Below are positions 15,194 through 25,558 of a stretch of 64,000 nucleotides of DNA, in pieces (positions within the stretch are counted from its first letter, which is position 1; each line of letters starts with the position of its first letter). This DNA comes from Sphingopyxis sp. L1A2A (GTDB lineage Bacteria; Pseudomonadota; Alphaproteobacteria; Sphingomonadales; Sphingomonadaceae). The notes beneath the pieces were generated by a model, which had not been told where the DNA came from, searched no databases, and saw only the letters and a list, made by a program, of their open reading frames with translations. A program made the position numbers and the translations under genes. Location of the stretch: NCBI RefSeq assembly GCF_005502465.1, contig NZ_SCOT01000001.1:1-64000 (forward strand). Reading direction: 5' to 3'.

Positions 15194-17896
15194 TCAGAAA
15201 GCCGTGCGGAAACCGACGTAGAATCGCCGTCCGAGCAGGTCATAGGTCATGGTGTCGGTGTTCGCATCGGTAAAGCTCTGAATGTAGGGCGCCTTGCGAT
15301 CAAACAGATTATCGACGCCGAGCTGGAACCGCGTCTTTTCGTCAACCTCGAACGCGAGCTGGAGATTGTGGTAAAACACATTGGGGGTGCGATAACCGAT
15401 TTCGCCGGGGTCCGCGTTGAAGTCGGTCGCCTTGCCGATCCACTGGGTCGACCAGGTGGCGCTGACGCCATCCTTTTCGGCGGTCAGTACGCCATAGCCG
15501 CGCCATTTCGAATAGCCGCCGTTGCCGCCGCCGATAAATCCGTCGAAGTCGATCGGGGCGCCGCCCGGAAACGGCAGGACGACATATTTGTTGAGGTAGG
15601 TCAGGTTGACGTCGAGCGACAGGTTCACGCTGCCGATGCCGCCCGCGTAAACGAGGCCCAAGTCAAGGCCGTTCATTTCCTCACGCCCGGTATTGATCGG
15701 CTGCGCGGACAGGAAGGTGACCTCACCGGTCAGCGCGCTGCGGGTGAAATCGTCGCAGAAGGGGTGCGACAGGTTTGTGCTGGCATAGCAGATGGCGAGC
15801 TTGGTCGAGCCCGGAATGGCGCGGATCGCATCCTTGATCTTGATGTCGAACCAGTCGGCGGTCAGCGACAGGCCGGGGACCAGCCCCTTGGGCGACACGA
15901 CCGTGCCGACGGTCCAGGTCGTCGAGCTTTCGGGCTGGAGATCCTGATTGCCGCCGACGGTGGTCAGGATCGTCGTGCCGAGCTGGACATAGTTCGCCGG
16001 CACCCCCGACGCCTGGCAATTGGCGATCAGCCCCGCATTGCCGCTCGTCGTATAGCGCGAGCAGGGATCGGTGGTGGTAAGATTGCCTTCCGACACCCCG
16101 CCAAACAATTCGGGGACGTTGGGGATGCGGAATCCGGTGCCATAGGTGCCGCGCAGACGCACGCTGTCGCTGATCATCCAGTCGAGGCTGGCCTTATAGT
16201 TCCAGTCGCTGCCGAACAGGTCATAGTTGGAATAGCGCACCGCCCCGCCTAGGGTCAGCGCCTCGAAAAACGGCCGGTCCGCGAGGATCGGTACCGACAG
16301 TTCGAGATAGGCCTCTTTCGCAACGCTGGTTCCCGAGATCGGGCTCTGCTGGTTGGTGTTGGCGATCCCGAGCACGGTCAGCGGATCGGGATCGCGCCAG
16401 CCCTTTTCCTTGCGATACACCGCGCCCGCCGCGAACGCGACCGGCCCCGCGGGCAGCGTGAACAGATCGCCGTTGAGGTCGGCGGTCACCGTCGCCAGTT
16501 CGTTGCCGCCGCGGTCGCGCGATGTGAAGAGGATATAATCGAGCACCTGCGGGGTCAGATCGCCGAAGCCCAGATAGTCGCCGCACGGAATAGCCGCGCC
16601 CGCCGCCGGGCTGCAAATGCTGGTGTTGATCGTGTTGCGGACGCGCTCGAGGTTGGCGATGTTGGTCGAACCATCGACCGCGGTGTTGCGGCCAAAGGCG
16701 CCCGCGACTTCCCAGCCCCAATCGTTCGCCAGCTTGCCGCGCAGGCCGAAGCTGCCCTGCCAGGTGTCGGTTTCCTGAAAGAACTGGCGCGGCCCCGGCT
16801 CGGCCAGGCGGCGCTGGATCAGGACGATATTCTGGCCGGTCGGGTTGGTGGGGTTGCTCGCCGCGATCGACAGGTTGCGCAGCGTGCCCGGCGACGCAAT
16901 CTGGTTCGACTTGCGGAAGGCATAAAGAAACTCGCCGAACGCTTCGATGCTGTCGGTCAGGTCATAATCGGCGAAAAAGGCGGTGCTCACGCGCTCGACC
17001 GGGCTGACCGCGTTCAGGAACGGGTTCGAATTGAAATTATGCTTGGCGGCGCTGTACGGTTCAAAGAAATTGCCATTGCCGCCCGGAACCTGATTGAAAT
17101 TGATCTGCTGGCCGTTGGGCAGCACCGCGCGGCCGCCGATCGTCGAGGCGCTGTTGACGCAGCTGAGCGCGCCCGGCGTCGTTTCGGCAAGCGAGCAGGG
17201 CGCGCGCGTCGCCATGTTGACCGCCCTGGTCTTTTGATAGGTCACCGCCGCCATAAAGCCGCCGCGATCGCCCCGCACGCCCCACAGCAGGTCGGCGGTG
17301 AAATCGGATCCGTCGCCCTGTTCGGTGATCCCCTGACGGACGCTGAGGCCGAGGCCTTCATAGTCGGTGCGGGTGACGAGGTTGACGACGCCCGCCATCG
17401 CATCGGCGCCATAGATCGCTGACGCGCCGTCCTTCAGGACGTCGGTGCGCGCGAGCGCGGCGACCGGGATCATGTTGAGGTCGGGCGACGAGTTGGCGCC
17501 GGTGCCCCCCGCGACCAGACGGCGGCCATTAAGCAGCACGAGGGTGCGCTTGATGCCCAGGCCGCGCAGGTTGACCTGCGCCGTGCCATAGCCGTTGTTC
17601 GCCCAATAGGCCGAGGTCTGGTTGCCCGCAAAGCCAGCGTTGGCGGGCAAGCGCTGCAGCAGGGTTTCGATATTGACCAGACCGGTATTTTCGATCTGCT
17701 CTGCGGACACGACGGTTGCCGGACCGACACCGGCAAGATCCTGCCGCCGGATACGCGATCCGGTGACGATGATGTCGCTGCCCGCATCGCCGCTCTCGGC
17801 GGTGGGCGCGGAGGCCGCGCCGTCCTGCCCGACGGCCGGCGTTGCAATCACGGCAACGACTGCCACGCTCGCGAGCAAAGATTTTCTGATCGACAT
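15194..17896 (-). CDS. TonB-dependent outer-membrane receptor, probably for histidine or a histidine complex
   Basis: 900-residue outer-membrane active transporter. A signal peptide (to about residue 23) precedes the plug, which starts DIIVTGSRIRR and contains VNLRGLG, RTLVLLNGRR and the DVLKDGASAIYGADAMAGVV box. The 22-strand barrel follows and ends ...RRFYVGFRTAF with the terminal Phe expected for BAM insertion. It heads an operon with two PepSY proteins. The perfect palindrome TGTATATACA, a HutC-type site, lies 47 bases before the ATG, and hut genes surround it, so histidine, urocanate or a metal-histidine chelate is the likely cargo. Cargo cannot be proven from the protein itself. Confidence 0.9.
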   Translation of the reverse strand: MSIRKSLLASVAVVAVIATPAVGQDGAASAPTAESGDAGSDIIVTGSRIRRQDLAGVGPATVVSAEQIENTGLVNIETLLQRLPANAGFAGNQTSAYWANNGYGTAQVNLRGLGIKRTLVLLNGRRLVAGGTGANSSPDLNMIPVAALARTDVLKDGASAIYGADAMAGVVNLVTRTDYEGLGLSVRQGITEQGDGSDFTADLLWGVRGDRGGFMAAVTYQKTRAVNMATRAPCSLAETTPGALSCVNSASTIGGRAVLPNGQQINFNQVPGGNGNFFEPYSAAKHNFNSNPFLNAVSPVERVSTAFFADYDLTDSIEAFGEFLYAFRKSNQIASPGTLRNLSIAASNPTNPTGQNIVLIQRRLAEPGPRQFFQETDTWQGSFGLRGKLANDWGWEVAGAFGRNTAVDGSTNIANLERVRNTINTSICSPAAGAAIPCGDYLGFGDLTPQVLDYILFTSRDRGGNELATVTADLNGDLFTLPAGPVAFAAGAVYRKEKGWRDPDPLTVLGIANTNQQSPISGTSVAKEAYLELSVPILADRPFFEALTLGGAVRYSNYDLFGSDWNYKASLDWMISDSVRLRGTYGTGFRIPNVPELFGGVSEGNLTTTDPCSRYTTSGNAGLIANCQASGVPANYVQLGTTILTTVGGNQDLQPESSTTWTVGTVVSPKGLVPGLSLTADWFDIKIKDAIRAIPGSTKLAICYASTNLSHPFCDDFTRSALTGEVTFLSAQPINTGREEMNGLDLGLVYAGGIGSVNLSLDVNLTYLNKYVVLPFPGGAPIDFDGFIGGGNGGYSKWRGYGVLTAEKDGVSATWSTQWIGKATDFNADPGEIGYRTPNVFYHNLQLAFEVDEKTRFQLGVDNLFDRKAPYIQSFTDANTDTMTYDLLGRRFYVGFRTAF

Positions 17897-17942
17897 GGCG
17901 AAACCCCCTTTGGTTATCCGATGAACCTAAGAGAGCATCAAT

Positions 17943-17952
17943 TGTATATACA
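17943..17952. promoter_or_regulatory. HutC-like operator upstream of the TonB receptor
   Basis: TGTATATACA is a perfect palindrome fitting the TGTA-N2-TACA HutC recognition pattern. It lies 47 bases before the receptor ATG in an AT-rich stretch that also contains the palindrome ATTGATATCAAT at 17971-17982. On the receptor strand a TTGACC box directly precedes it. Confidence 0.75.
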
Positions 17953-18155
17953 GGTCAATAGAAATTATTGATTGATATCAATGATTTGGCGGCACGAGAT
18001 CGGGATGCACCCGACATATGGAATACGCACCCCGAACCACCACCCCTCAAGGCTTGCGACATTTTTTTTCACGGCGCTGCAAGCGACGAAAGTCGGCGGC
18101 CGCAAGCACCGGCGTTGACGTAATAAAATTACGCTGGCGCGCAGCGAGGCCGCGG

Positions 18156-18878
18156 TCAGCCAGCCGCCATGCTGCGCGCCGATCCAAAGCGGGCGATCAG
18201 GTCATAGGCTGAGCCGACGAAATGCTGGCGCACCAGCGTAATCCCCTCGTCGGCGCGCCAGGTTCGCCGTTCGACAAACAGGCAGGCCGACCCCGGCGGC
18301 AGATGCAACCGCGCCGCGATGTCACGATCGGCGGGCACGGCGGCGATGCGGGTTTCGGCTTCGGTCCAGGGCACGTGACGCAGCAGCCAGGCGCCGGGCG
18401 ACGACCCGTCGAACGCCTGCTCCGCGATCTCCGGCACCGCGGTCAGGCTGATCAGTCGCGCCTCAAAGGCCAGCGGCGCATCGTCGGCGAAATGCACCCC
18501 CTCGATCAGCAACAGGTCGCCGCTGCCGGCGAGCTGAATTTCCTCGGCATCGCCGACGCCCGGCTGTTTCACGATCCGCTGCGTCAGGTCAAAGCGGTAG
18601 CGTTGCCCACGCTGCACCACCTCCTGCTCAAGATCGGGGACGTCGAGCACCATCGAATGGACTTTGGGCCGCGCGACGAACGAGCCGGCGCGCTTGCGCC
18701 GGTCGATCAACCCCGCCGCGGCGAGCGCCGACAACGCCTTGTTGACCGTCATCCGCGCACAGCCATAGTCGCGCTGCAATTCCTGTTCGGTCGGCAGGCG
18801 CGCGCCCGGACGCAAGGCCCCCGACAGGATCGCCGCCTCGATCTCGCTGCGGATGCGCTCGTGCAGCGGCAAGGTCAC
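18156..18878 (-). CDS. hutC: Histidine-utilisation repressor HutC (copy 2)
   Basis: 240-residue GntR/UTRA repressor of the hut genes. The winged helix spans residues 1-70 (HERIRSEIEAAILSGALRPG, ARMTVNKALSALAAAGLIDR), followed by the UTRA domain that senses urocanate (LLLIEGVHFADDAPLAFEAR, ADEGITLVRQHFVGSAYDL). A GTG start at 18878 overlaps the hutF stop as GTGA; the long in-frame extension upstream is only the shadow of hutF. Co-transcription with hutF gives autoregulation through the site at 20278. It is more typical of HutC than copy 1, which carries a long N-terminal tail. Confidence 0.92.
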   Translation of the reverse strand: MTLPLHERIRSEIEAAILSGALRPGARLPTEQELQRDYGCARMTVNKALSALAAAGLIDRRKRAGSFVARPKVHSMVLDVPDLEQEVVQRGQRYRFDLTQRIVKQPGVGDAEEIQLAGSGDLLLIEGVHFADDAPLAFEARLISLTAVPEIAEQAFDGSSPGAWLLRHVPWTEAETRIAAVPADRDIAARLHLPPGSACLFVERRTWRADEGITLVRQHFVGSAYDLIARFGSARSMAAG

Positions 18879-20251
18879 GCCACGAGCGCCGCCAGCGCCT
18901 GGCGATAGCGCGCCGCGACCCGATCGCGCGCGACGTGACGGCCGCCCTCGACCACGACCTCGCCGCGGCGCCAGACCCTGTCGATCGCGCCGCGTCCCGC
19001 CGCGAACAGCAAGCCGTCGAGCAGCGATCCGGCCGGTCGGCCGGCGAGCGTCGGATGATTGGCATCGAGGCTGACCATGTCGGCGACATGACCGACCGCA
19101 AGGCCGCTCGGCATCCCCAGCGCCTGCGCCCCGCCACGCAGCGCGGCCTCGAACAAATCCTGCCCGGTCGATCGCCCCGGCGCGGCGGCCATGACATTGC
19201 GCGACCGCGCGAACAGGCGCTGGCCATATTCCAGCAAACGCAGCTCCTCGGTCATGTCGATCAGGACGTTGGAATCGGACCCGATCCCGAACCGTCCGCC
19301 AGCCGCCTGAAAATCGGCGGCGGGAAATAGCCCGTCGCCAAGATTGGCCTCGGTGATCGGACAAAGCCCCGCCACCGCCCCGCTGCGCGCCAGGGCGCGG
19401 GTTTCGGCGCCGGTCATGTGGGTGGCGTGGACAAGGCACCAGCGCGCGTCGATCGCGGCGTGATCGAGCAACCATTCGACCGGTCGCTTCCCGCTCCACG
19501 CGACACAATCATCGACCTCCTTCACCTGTTCGGCGATGTGGATATGGATCGGCCCTGTCCCGGCCAGTGGCTGCAGCTGCGCCAGTTCGTCGGCGGTCAC
19601 CGCGCGCAGGCTGTGCGGCGCGATGCCAACGACTGCATCGGGCAGCGCCGAAGCGCCGACGCGCGCCGCATCGAGCAGCGCGGCAAAACTATCGATGCCG
19701 TGGACAAAGCGGCGCTGCCCAGCGGTCGGCGCCGCGCCGCCAAAACCGGCGTGGGCATAGAAAACCGGCAAGTGCGTGAGGGCAATGCCGCTGTCCGCGG
19801 CGGCCGCGAAGATCGCCTGGCTCAGTTCGGCCGGATCGGCATAAGCGGCGCCCGCCGGATCATGATGCAGATAGTGAAACTCGCCGACGCGGGTGAAGCC
19901 GGATTCGAGCATTTCGACATAGGCCAGCGCCGCGACGGCGCGCAACTGGTCGGGCGCGATCCGGTCGACAAAGCGGTACATGATCTCGCGCCAGGTCCAG
20001 AAACTGTCGTCGCCCGGCCCGCGCAGTTCGGCCAGCCCCGCCATCCCGCGCTGAAAGGCATGGCTGTGGAGGTTCGGCATGCCGGGCAGGCCGATCGCGT
20101 GGCGCGCGTCGCCGGGCTGCGGCGCGGCACCGGGAATGACGAACGAAATGAGGCCGTCGGTGACGCCCATGCGAACCTGCTGCGCCCAGCCATCCGGCAA
20201 TAGCATCTGCCCGAAATGAAAGGTCCGCTGGGCCTCTGCATCATCGATCAT
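18875..20251 (-). CDS. hutF: Formimidoylglutamate deiminase
   Basis: Amidohydrolase-fold metalloenzyme (458 residues) that converts N-formimidoyl-L-glutamate to N-formyl-L-glutamate and ammonia, the fourth step of the five-step histidine pathway. Metal ligands are visible in [14 protein letters not shown] near residue 58, [15 protein letters not shown] and the GIGSDSN strand. It opens a two-gene operon with hutC and is divergent from hutI; the shared 84-base gap holds an operator. On this strand TTGATC and TAATTG with an 18-base spacer could be the promoter, with the operator inside the spacer. Confidence 0.95.
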   Translation of the reverse strand: MIDDAEAQRTFHFGQMLLPDGWAQQVRMGVTDGLISFVIPGAAPQPGDARHAIGLPGMPNLHSHAFQRGMAGLAELRGPGDDSFWTWREIMYRFVDRIAPDQLRAVAALAYVEMLESGFTRVGEFHYLHHDPAGAAYADPAELSQAIFAAAADSGIALTHLPVFYAHAGFGGAAPTAGQRRFVHGIDSFAALLDAARVGASALPDAVVGIAPHSLRAVTADELAQLQPLAGTGPIHIHIAEQVKEVDDCVAWSGKRPVEWLLDHAAIDARWCLVHATHMTGAETRALARSGAVAGLCPITEANLGDGLFPAADFQAAGGRFGIGSDSNVLIDMTEELRLLEYGQRLFARSRNVMAAAPGRSTGQDLFEAALRGGAQALGMPSGLAVGHVADMVSLDANHPTLAGRPAGSLLDGLLFAAGRGAIDRVWRRGEVVVEGGRHVARDRVAARYRQALAALVA

Positions 20252-20277
20252 CTCATACCCTCCGATCCGCTCAATTA

Positions 20278-20287
20278 TGTCTATACA
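20278..20287. promoter_or_regulatory. HutC-like operator in the hutF/hutI divergent promoter
   Basis: TGTCTATACA, a near-perfect palindrome, lies midway between the hutF and hutI starts. It falls inside the spacer of a candidate hutF promoter and overlaps a TATACA candidate -10 for hutI, so a single bound HutC dimer could shut both directions. Confidence 0.7.
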
Positions 20288-20335
20288 TTATTGCCGATCA
20301 ATGCAATGTGTCGCGGCGGAAAGGAGATTCGAGCG

Positions 20336-21535
20336 ATGCGATGCGACCGAATTTGGCGCGACGCGCGGCTGGCGACGATGGCCGGCGACGGCATGGGGCT
20401 GATCGAACAGGGTCTGGTCGCCGCAACCGACGGCGTCATCGTCTACGCCGGTGCCGCGGCGGACGCCCCCGCGCTCGACCCGGCCGAAACCATCCGCTGC
20501 GACGGGCGCTGGATGACACCGGGACTGATCGACTGCCACACCCATCTGATCCACGCCGGCGACCGCGCCCGCGAATTCGAGATGCGGCTCGACGGCGCGT
20601 CCTATGAAGCGATCGCGCGGGCCGGGGGCGGGATCGTGTCGACGATGCGCGCGACCCGCGAAGCCAGCGAGGACGAACTCGTCGCGGGCGCCCTGCCCCG
20701 CCTCGACGCGCTGATCGCCGAGGGGGTCACGACGGTCGAGATCAAATCGGGCTATGGGCTCGATACCGCCAGCGAGATCCGGATGCTGCGCGCCGCGCGG
20801 CGGCTCGGCAGCGAGCGCCGCGTCCAGGTCGCCACCACCTTCCTCGGCGCCCACGCCCTGCCGCCCGAATATGCCGGCGACGCCGACGGCTATATCGCAA
20901 TGCTGGTCGACGAGATGCTGCCCGAGGTCGCGCGGCTCGGGCTGGCCGACGCGGTCGACGCCTTTTGCGAAGGCATCGGCTTCAGCGCCGCCCAGACGGC
21001 GCGGGTGTTCGACGCCGCCAAGCGCGCCGGACTGCCGGTCAAACTCCACGCCGAACAGCTATCGAACCAACATGGCAGCGCACTGGCAGCCGGATATGAC
21101 GCGCTGTCCGCCGACCACCTCGAATATCTCGACGATGCGGGGATCGCGGCGATGGCCGCATCGGGCACGGTCGCGACGTTGCTGCCGGGCGCTTATTATT
21201 TCATGCGCGAGACGCAGTTGCCGCCGGTCGATGCCTTGCGCCGCGCCGGGGTGGCGATCGCGATCGCGACCGACTGCAATCCCGGCACCTCGCCGCTCAC
21301 CTCGTTGCTGCTGACGATGAACATGGGCGCGACCTTGTTCCGCCTGACCGTCGCCGAATGTCTGGCCGGGGTGACGCGCAATGCCGCACGGGCGCTCGGG
21401 CTGACCGACCGCATCGGGACGCTCGAGGCCGGCAAGCGTTGCGACCTCGCGATCTGGGACGTCGAACGCCCCGCCGAACTTGTCTATCGCATGGGGTATA
21501 ACCCGCTCCATGCCCGTATCTGGAGTGGTCGATGA
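20336..21535 (+). CDS. hutI: Imidazolonepropionase
   Basis: Zinc amidohydrolase of 399 residues that hydrolyses 4-imidazolone-5-propionate to N-formimidoyl-L-glutamate, third step of histidine breakdown. The metal motif [10 protein letters not shown] is near residue 64, and other family marks are EIKSGYGLD, the metal ligand in VKLHAEQLS and [10 protein letters not shown] towards the end. The ATG at 20336 follows AAGGAG at 9 bases; longer frames upstream lie in the divergent promoter. It leads the hutIHGUD operon, whose genes overlap by 4 bases each. Confidence 0.96.
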   Translation: MRCDRIWRDARLATMAGDGMGLIEQGLVAATDGVIVYAGAAADAPALDPAETIRCDGRWMTPGLIDCHTHLIHAGDRAREFEMRLDGASYEAIARAGGGIVSTMRATREASEDELVAGALPRLDALIAEGVTTVEIKSGYGLDTASEIRMLRAARRLGSERRVQVATTFLGAHALPPEYAGDADGYIAMLVDEMLPEVARLGLADAVDAFCEGIGFSAAQTARVFDAAKRAGLPVKLHAEQLSNQHGSALAAGYDALSADHLEYLDDAGIAAMAASGTVATLLPGAYYFMRETQLPPVDALRRAGVAIAIATDCNPGTSPLTSLLLTMNMGATLFRLTVAECLAGVTRNAARALGLTDRIGTLEAGKRCDLAIWDVERPAELVYRMGYNPLHARIWSGR

Positions 21536-23061
21536 CCGACATTTTGCTTGTTCCCGGCACCGCCTCGCTCGCCGACTGGCGCGCCATCTATCGCGGCGCC
21601 GTGCCCCGGCTCGACCCGGCATCGGCGCCGCGCATCGCCGCCAGCGCCGCCGCGGTCGGACGCATCCTGGCGCATGGCGAGCCCGTCTATGGCATCAACA
21701 CCGGCTTTGGAAAGCTGGCGAGCGTCCGCATCGACGACGCCGACCTCGCGACCTTGCAACGCAATATCGTGCTCAGCCACGCGGCGGGGGTCGGCGATCC
21801 GTCGCCGGTGCCGGTGATCCGGCTGATGATGGCGCTCAAACTCGCCAGCCTGGCGCAGGGCGCGTCGGGGGTGCGGCCCGAAACCGTCGCGTTGCTCGAA
21901 GCGATGCTGGTCCACGGGCTGACCCCGGTGATCCCGGCGCAGGGATCGGTCGGCGCGAGCGGCGACCTGGCGCCGCTGTCGCACATGGCGGTGACAATGA
22001 TCGGCATGGGCGAAATCTTTGTCGCGGGCGAACGTCTGCCCGCCGCCCAAGCTCTGGCAAAAGCCGGCCTGACGCCGATCGAACTCGCCGCCAAGGAAGG
22101 CCTCGCGCTGCTCAACGGCACGCAATTCTCCGCCGCCAATGCGCTTAGCGGTTTGTTCGAGACCGAATTGCTGTTCCAGTCGGCGCTGGTCACCGGCGCG
22201 CTGTCGACCGAGGCCGCCAAGGGATCGGACACCCCGTTCGACCCGCGCATCCACGAACTGCGCCGCCATCGCGGCCAGATCGAGGTCGCGGGCGCGCTGC
22301 GCGGCCTGATGGCGGGATCGCCGATCCGCGCCAGCCATCTGGAGAACGACACGCGGGTGCAGGACCCTTATTGCCTGCGCTGCCAGCCGCAGGTGATGGG
22401 CGCGGTGCTCGACCTGTTGCGGCAGGCCGCGACGACGTTGGCGATCGAGGCGAATGGCGTTTCGGACAATCCGCTGATTTTTCCGGAGACCGACGAAGCC
22501 CTGTCGGGCGGCAATTTCCACGCTGAGCCCGTCGCCTTCGCCGCCGACATGATCGCGCTCGCGATCTGCGAGATCGGGTCGATTTCCGAGCGCCGCATCG
22601 CGATGCTCGTCGACCCCGCCTTGTCGGGGCTGCCCGCGTTCCTGACCCCGCGGCCCGGGCTCAATTCGGGCTTCATGATCCCGCAGGTCACCGCCGCGGC
22701 GCTGGTCAGCGAAAACAAGCAATGTGCCTATCCCGCCAGCGTCGATTCGATCCCGACCTCGGCGAATCAGGAGGACCATGTGTCGATGGCGGCACATGGC
22801 GCGCGGCGCCTGCATGGCATGGCGGCCAACGCCGCCGCGGTGATCGCGATCGAATGGCTCGCCGCGGCGCAGGGGGTCGATTTCCACGCCCCGCTGCAAT
22901 CGAGCGCGGCGCTCGAACGGGCGCATCGCCTGCTGCGCGAAAGCGTCCCGACGCTCGCCGACGACCGCCATTTCCACCCCGATATCGCGGCGGCAAACGC
23001 GCTCGTCCGGTCGGGCGCGCTGGCGGCGACGGCAGGCGACCTGCTCCCCGGCATCGCATGA
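21532..23061 (+). CDS. hutH: Histidine ammonia-lyase
   Basis: 509-residue cytoplasmic enzyme that removes ammonia from L-histidine to give trans-urocanate, first step of the pathway. The self-forming MIO cofactor comes from Ala142-Ser143-Gly144 within [15 protein letters not shown], at the same numbering as in Pseudomonas. The active-site segment [13 protein letters not shown] is near residue 50 and [17 protein letters not shown] in the middle. Start overlaps hutI (ATGA) and end overlaps hutG. Length is normal for the family. Confidence 0.97.
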   Translation: MTDILLVPGTASLADWRAIYRGAVPRLDPASAPRIAASAAAVGRILAHGEPVYGINTGFGKLASVRIDDADLATLQRNIVLSHAAGVGDPSPVPVIRLMMALKLASLAQGASGVRPETVALLEAMLVHGLTPVIPAQGSVGASGDLAPLSHMAVTMIGMGEIFVAGERLPAAQALAKAGLTPIELAAKEGLALLNGTQFSAANALSGLFETELLFQSALVTGALSTEAAKGSDTPFDPRIHELRRHRGQIEVAGALRGLMAGSPIRASHLENDTRVQDPYCLRCQPQVMGAVLDLLRQAATTLAIEANGVSDNPLIFPETDEALSGGNFHAEPVAFAADMIALAICEIGSISERRIAMLVDPALSGLPAFLTPRPGLNSGFMIPQVTAAALVSENKQCAYPASVDSIPTSANQEDHVSMAAHGARRLHGMAANAAAVIAIEWLAAAQGVDFHAPLQSSAALERAHRLLRESVPTLADDRHFHPDIAAANALVRSGALAATAGDLLPGIA

Positions 23062-23879
23062 CCGACTGGCTCGACATCAGGCGCGGCGAGGCGCCGCTGG
23101 TGGTGGCGTTTCCGCACACCGGAACCGATCTGGCCGATACCGGCGCCGCCTTTCGCTGCGAATGGCTCGCCCGCCGCGACGCCGACTGGTGGGTCGACCG
23201 GCTCTATGATTTCGCGACCGACCTCGGCGCGACGATGGTCCGCACCGGCATTTCGCGCAGCGTCATCGACGTCAACCGCGATCCGTCGGGGGCGTCACTC
23301 TACCCGGGGCAGGCAACGACCGAGCTGTGCCCGACGACGACCTTCGACGGCGAACCGCTGTACCCCGATACCGGCCCCGACGCCGCCGAAATCGCGCGGC
23401 GCCGGGCGCGGTGGTTCGATCCCTATCATGCCGCCATCGCAGCCGAGATCGCGCGCCTGCGCGCGATCCACCCGCGCGTCGTCCTCTACGACGCCCATTC
23501 GATCCGCAGCCAGGTCCCGCGCCTGTTCGACGGCGAACTGCCGCAATTCAACATCGGCACCAATGGCGGACAGACGTGCGATCCTGACCTGACCGAAGAC
23601 GTTATCGACGCAATTGACGCCGACGATTGGTCGATCGTCGTCAACGGCCGCTTCAAAGGCGGCTGGACGACGCGCCATTATGGCCACCCCCAACAGGGCA
23701 TCCACGCCATCCAGATGGAACTCGCAATCCGCGGTTACATGGATGAACCCGGTCATCCGAGTGAAGCCAATTGGCCGCCCCCCTTTGCCCCGCAGCGCGC
23801 CGCGCCGCTCGCCGCGACCCTGAACGATATTTTGAAGGCGTGCATCGAATTTGCAACGCCCACGAAAGGACAGACATGA
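23058..23879 (+). CDS. hutG: N-formylglutamate deformylase
   Basis: 273-residue amidohydrolase that converts N-formyl-L-glutamate to glutamate and formate, the last step of the HutF/HutG route. The start ATG at 23058 overlaps the hutH stop. Typical stretches are [35 protein letters not shown] with a metal-ligand His, and [13 protein letters not shown] near the C-terminus. Together with hutF this shows the organism uses the formylglutamate branch rather than direct formimidoylglutamase. Confidence 0.95.
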   Translation: MTDWLDIRRGEAPLVVAFPHTGTDLADTGAAFRCEWLARRDADWWVDRLYDFATDLGATMVRTGISRSVIDVNRDPSGASLYPGQATTELCPTTTFDGEPLYPDTGPDAAEIARRRARWFDPYHAAIAAEIARLRAIHPRVVLYDAHSIRSQVPRLFDGELPQFNIGTNGGQTCDPDLTEDVIDAIDADDWSIVVNGRFKGGWTTRHYGHPQQGIHAIQMELAIRGYMDEPGHPSEANWPPPFAPQRAAPLAATLNDILKACIEFATPTKGQT

Positions 23880-25558
23880 CCCGCCCCCTCAACCCGAGAC
23901 TCGACAACAGCCGCATCATCAAGGCGCCCACCGGGACCGAACTGTCGGCCAAAAGCTGGCTGACCGAAGCGCCGCTGCGGATGCTGATGAACAACCTCCA
24001 TCCCGACGTTGCCGAGCGCCCCGAAGAACTCGTCGTCTATGGCGGCATCGGCCGCGCCGCGCGCGACTGGGAAAGCTATGACAAAATCGTCGAAACGCTG
24101 CGGCGGCTGGAAGGTGACGAGACCCTGCTCGTCCAGTCGGGCAAGCCCGTCGGCGTGTTCCGCACCCATGAAAACGCGCCGCGCGTGCTGATCGCCAACT
24201 CCAACCTGGTCCCCCATTGGGCGAATTGGGATCATTTCAACGAACTCGATAAGCGCGGGCTGGCGATGTACGGCCAGATGACCGCCGGATCGTGGATCTA
24301 CATCGGCACCCAGGGCATCGTGCAGGGCACGTATGAAACATTTGTCGAGATGGGCCGCCAGCATCATGGCGGCAGCCTCGCGGGCAAATGGCTGCTCACC
24401 GCCGGGCTTGGCGGCATGGGCGGCGCCCAGCCGCTCGCCGCGGTGATGGCGGGCGCGTCGTGCCTGGCGATCGAATGTCAGCCGAGCCGCATCGAAATGC
24501 GGCTGCGCACCGGCTATCTCGACGCTTCAGCCGCGACGATCGAGGAAGCGATGGCGATCATCGAACAGAGCTGCGCCGACCAGCAGCCCGTCTCGGTCGG
24601 GCTGCTCGGCAACGCCGCCGAAATCCTGCCCGAACTGTATCGCCGCGGCATCCGCCCCGACCTGCTCACCGACCAGACGAGCGCCCACGACCCCGTCAAC
24701 GGCTATCTTCCCGCTGGCTGGAGCGTCGCCGAGTGGATCGACAAGCGCGAAAGCGATCCCGCCGCGGTCGCCAAAGCCGCCAAGGCGTCGATGGCGGCGC
24801 ATGTCCGCGCGATGCTCGATTTCCAGGCCGCGGGCGTGCCGACCACCGATTATGGCAACAATATCCGTCAGGTCGCAAAGGACGAGGGGGTCGAGAATGC
24901 GTTCGATTTCCCGGGCTTTGTCCCCGCCTATATCCGCCCGCTGTTCTGTCGCGGCATCGGTCCGTTCCGCTGGGCCGCGCTGTCGGGCGATCCCGAAGAC
25001 ATCTACAAGACCGATGCCAAGGTGAAGGAGCTGCTGCCCGACCACCAGGATCTCCACCGCTGGCTCGACATGGCGCGCGAGAAGATCCAGTTTCAGGGGC
25101 TACCCGCGCGCATTTGCTGGGTCGGGCTGGGCGACCGCCACCGGCTGGGGCTCGCCTTCAACGAGATGGTGGCGAATGGCGAGCTGAAGGCGCCGATCGT
25201 CATCGGCCGCGATCATCTCGACTCGGGCTCGGTCGCCAGCCCCAATCGCGAAACCGAAGCGATGCGCGACGGCAGCGATGCGGTGTCGGACTGGCCGCTG
25301 CTCAACGCACTGCTCAACACCGCCAGCGGCGCGACCTGGGTGTCGCTCCACCATGGCGGCGGCGTCGGCATGGGCTTTTCGCAGCATAGCGGCATGGTGA
25401 TCGTCGCCGACGGCACCCCCGAAGCCGCGGCGCGGCTGGGGCGCGTGCTGTGGAACGACCCGGCGACGGGGGTGATGCGTCACGCCGACGCGGGATATGA
25501 CATCGCACTCGATTGCGCCCGCGACAAAGGTCTCGACCTGCCCGCCATCACCGGGTGA
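23876..25558 (+). CDS. hutU: Urocanate hydratase
   Basis: 560-residue NAD-dependent enzyme converting urocanate to imidazolonepropionate, second step of the pathway. The NAD-binding glycine stretch [14 protein letters not shown] lies near residue 180, and the conserved Cys motif [13 protein letters not shown] near 360. The C-terminal [20 protein letters not shown] is diagnostic. Start ATG overlaps the hutG stop as ATGA, and the stop overlaps the GTG of hutD, so translation of the operon is coupled throughout. Confidence 0.97.
   Translation: MTRPLNPRLDNSRIIKAPTGTELSAKSWLTEAPLRMLMNNLHPDVAERPEELVVYGGIGRAARDWESYDKIVETLRRLEGDETLLVQSGKPVGVFRTHENAPRVLIANSNLVPHWANWDHFNELDKRGLAMYGQMTAGSWIYIGTQGIVQGTYETFVEMGRQHHGGSLAGKWLLTAGLGGMGGAQPLAAVMAGASCLAIECQPSRIEMRLRTGYLDASAATIEEAMAIIEQSCADQQPVSVGLLGNAAEILPELYRRGIRPDLLTDQTSAHDPVNGYLPAGWSVAEWIDKRESDPAAVAKAAKASMAAHVRAMLDFQAAGVPTTDYGNNIRQVAKDEGVENAFDFPGFVPAYIRPLFCRGIGPFRWAALSGDPEDIYKTDAKVKELLPDHQDLHRWLDMAREKIQFQGLPARICWVGLGDRHRLGLAFNEMVANGELKAPIVIGRDHLDSGSVASPNRETEAMRDGSDAVSDWPLLNALLNTASGATWVSLHHGGGVGMGFSQHSGMVIVADGTPEAAARLGRVLWNDPATGVMRHADAGYDIALDCARDKGLDLPAITG

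Noticed and set aside
18879-19508. N-terminal extension of hutC copy 2
   Set aside because: This is hutF read in another frame; the GTG at 18878 overlapping the hutF stop fits the protein family length.
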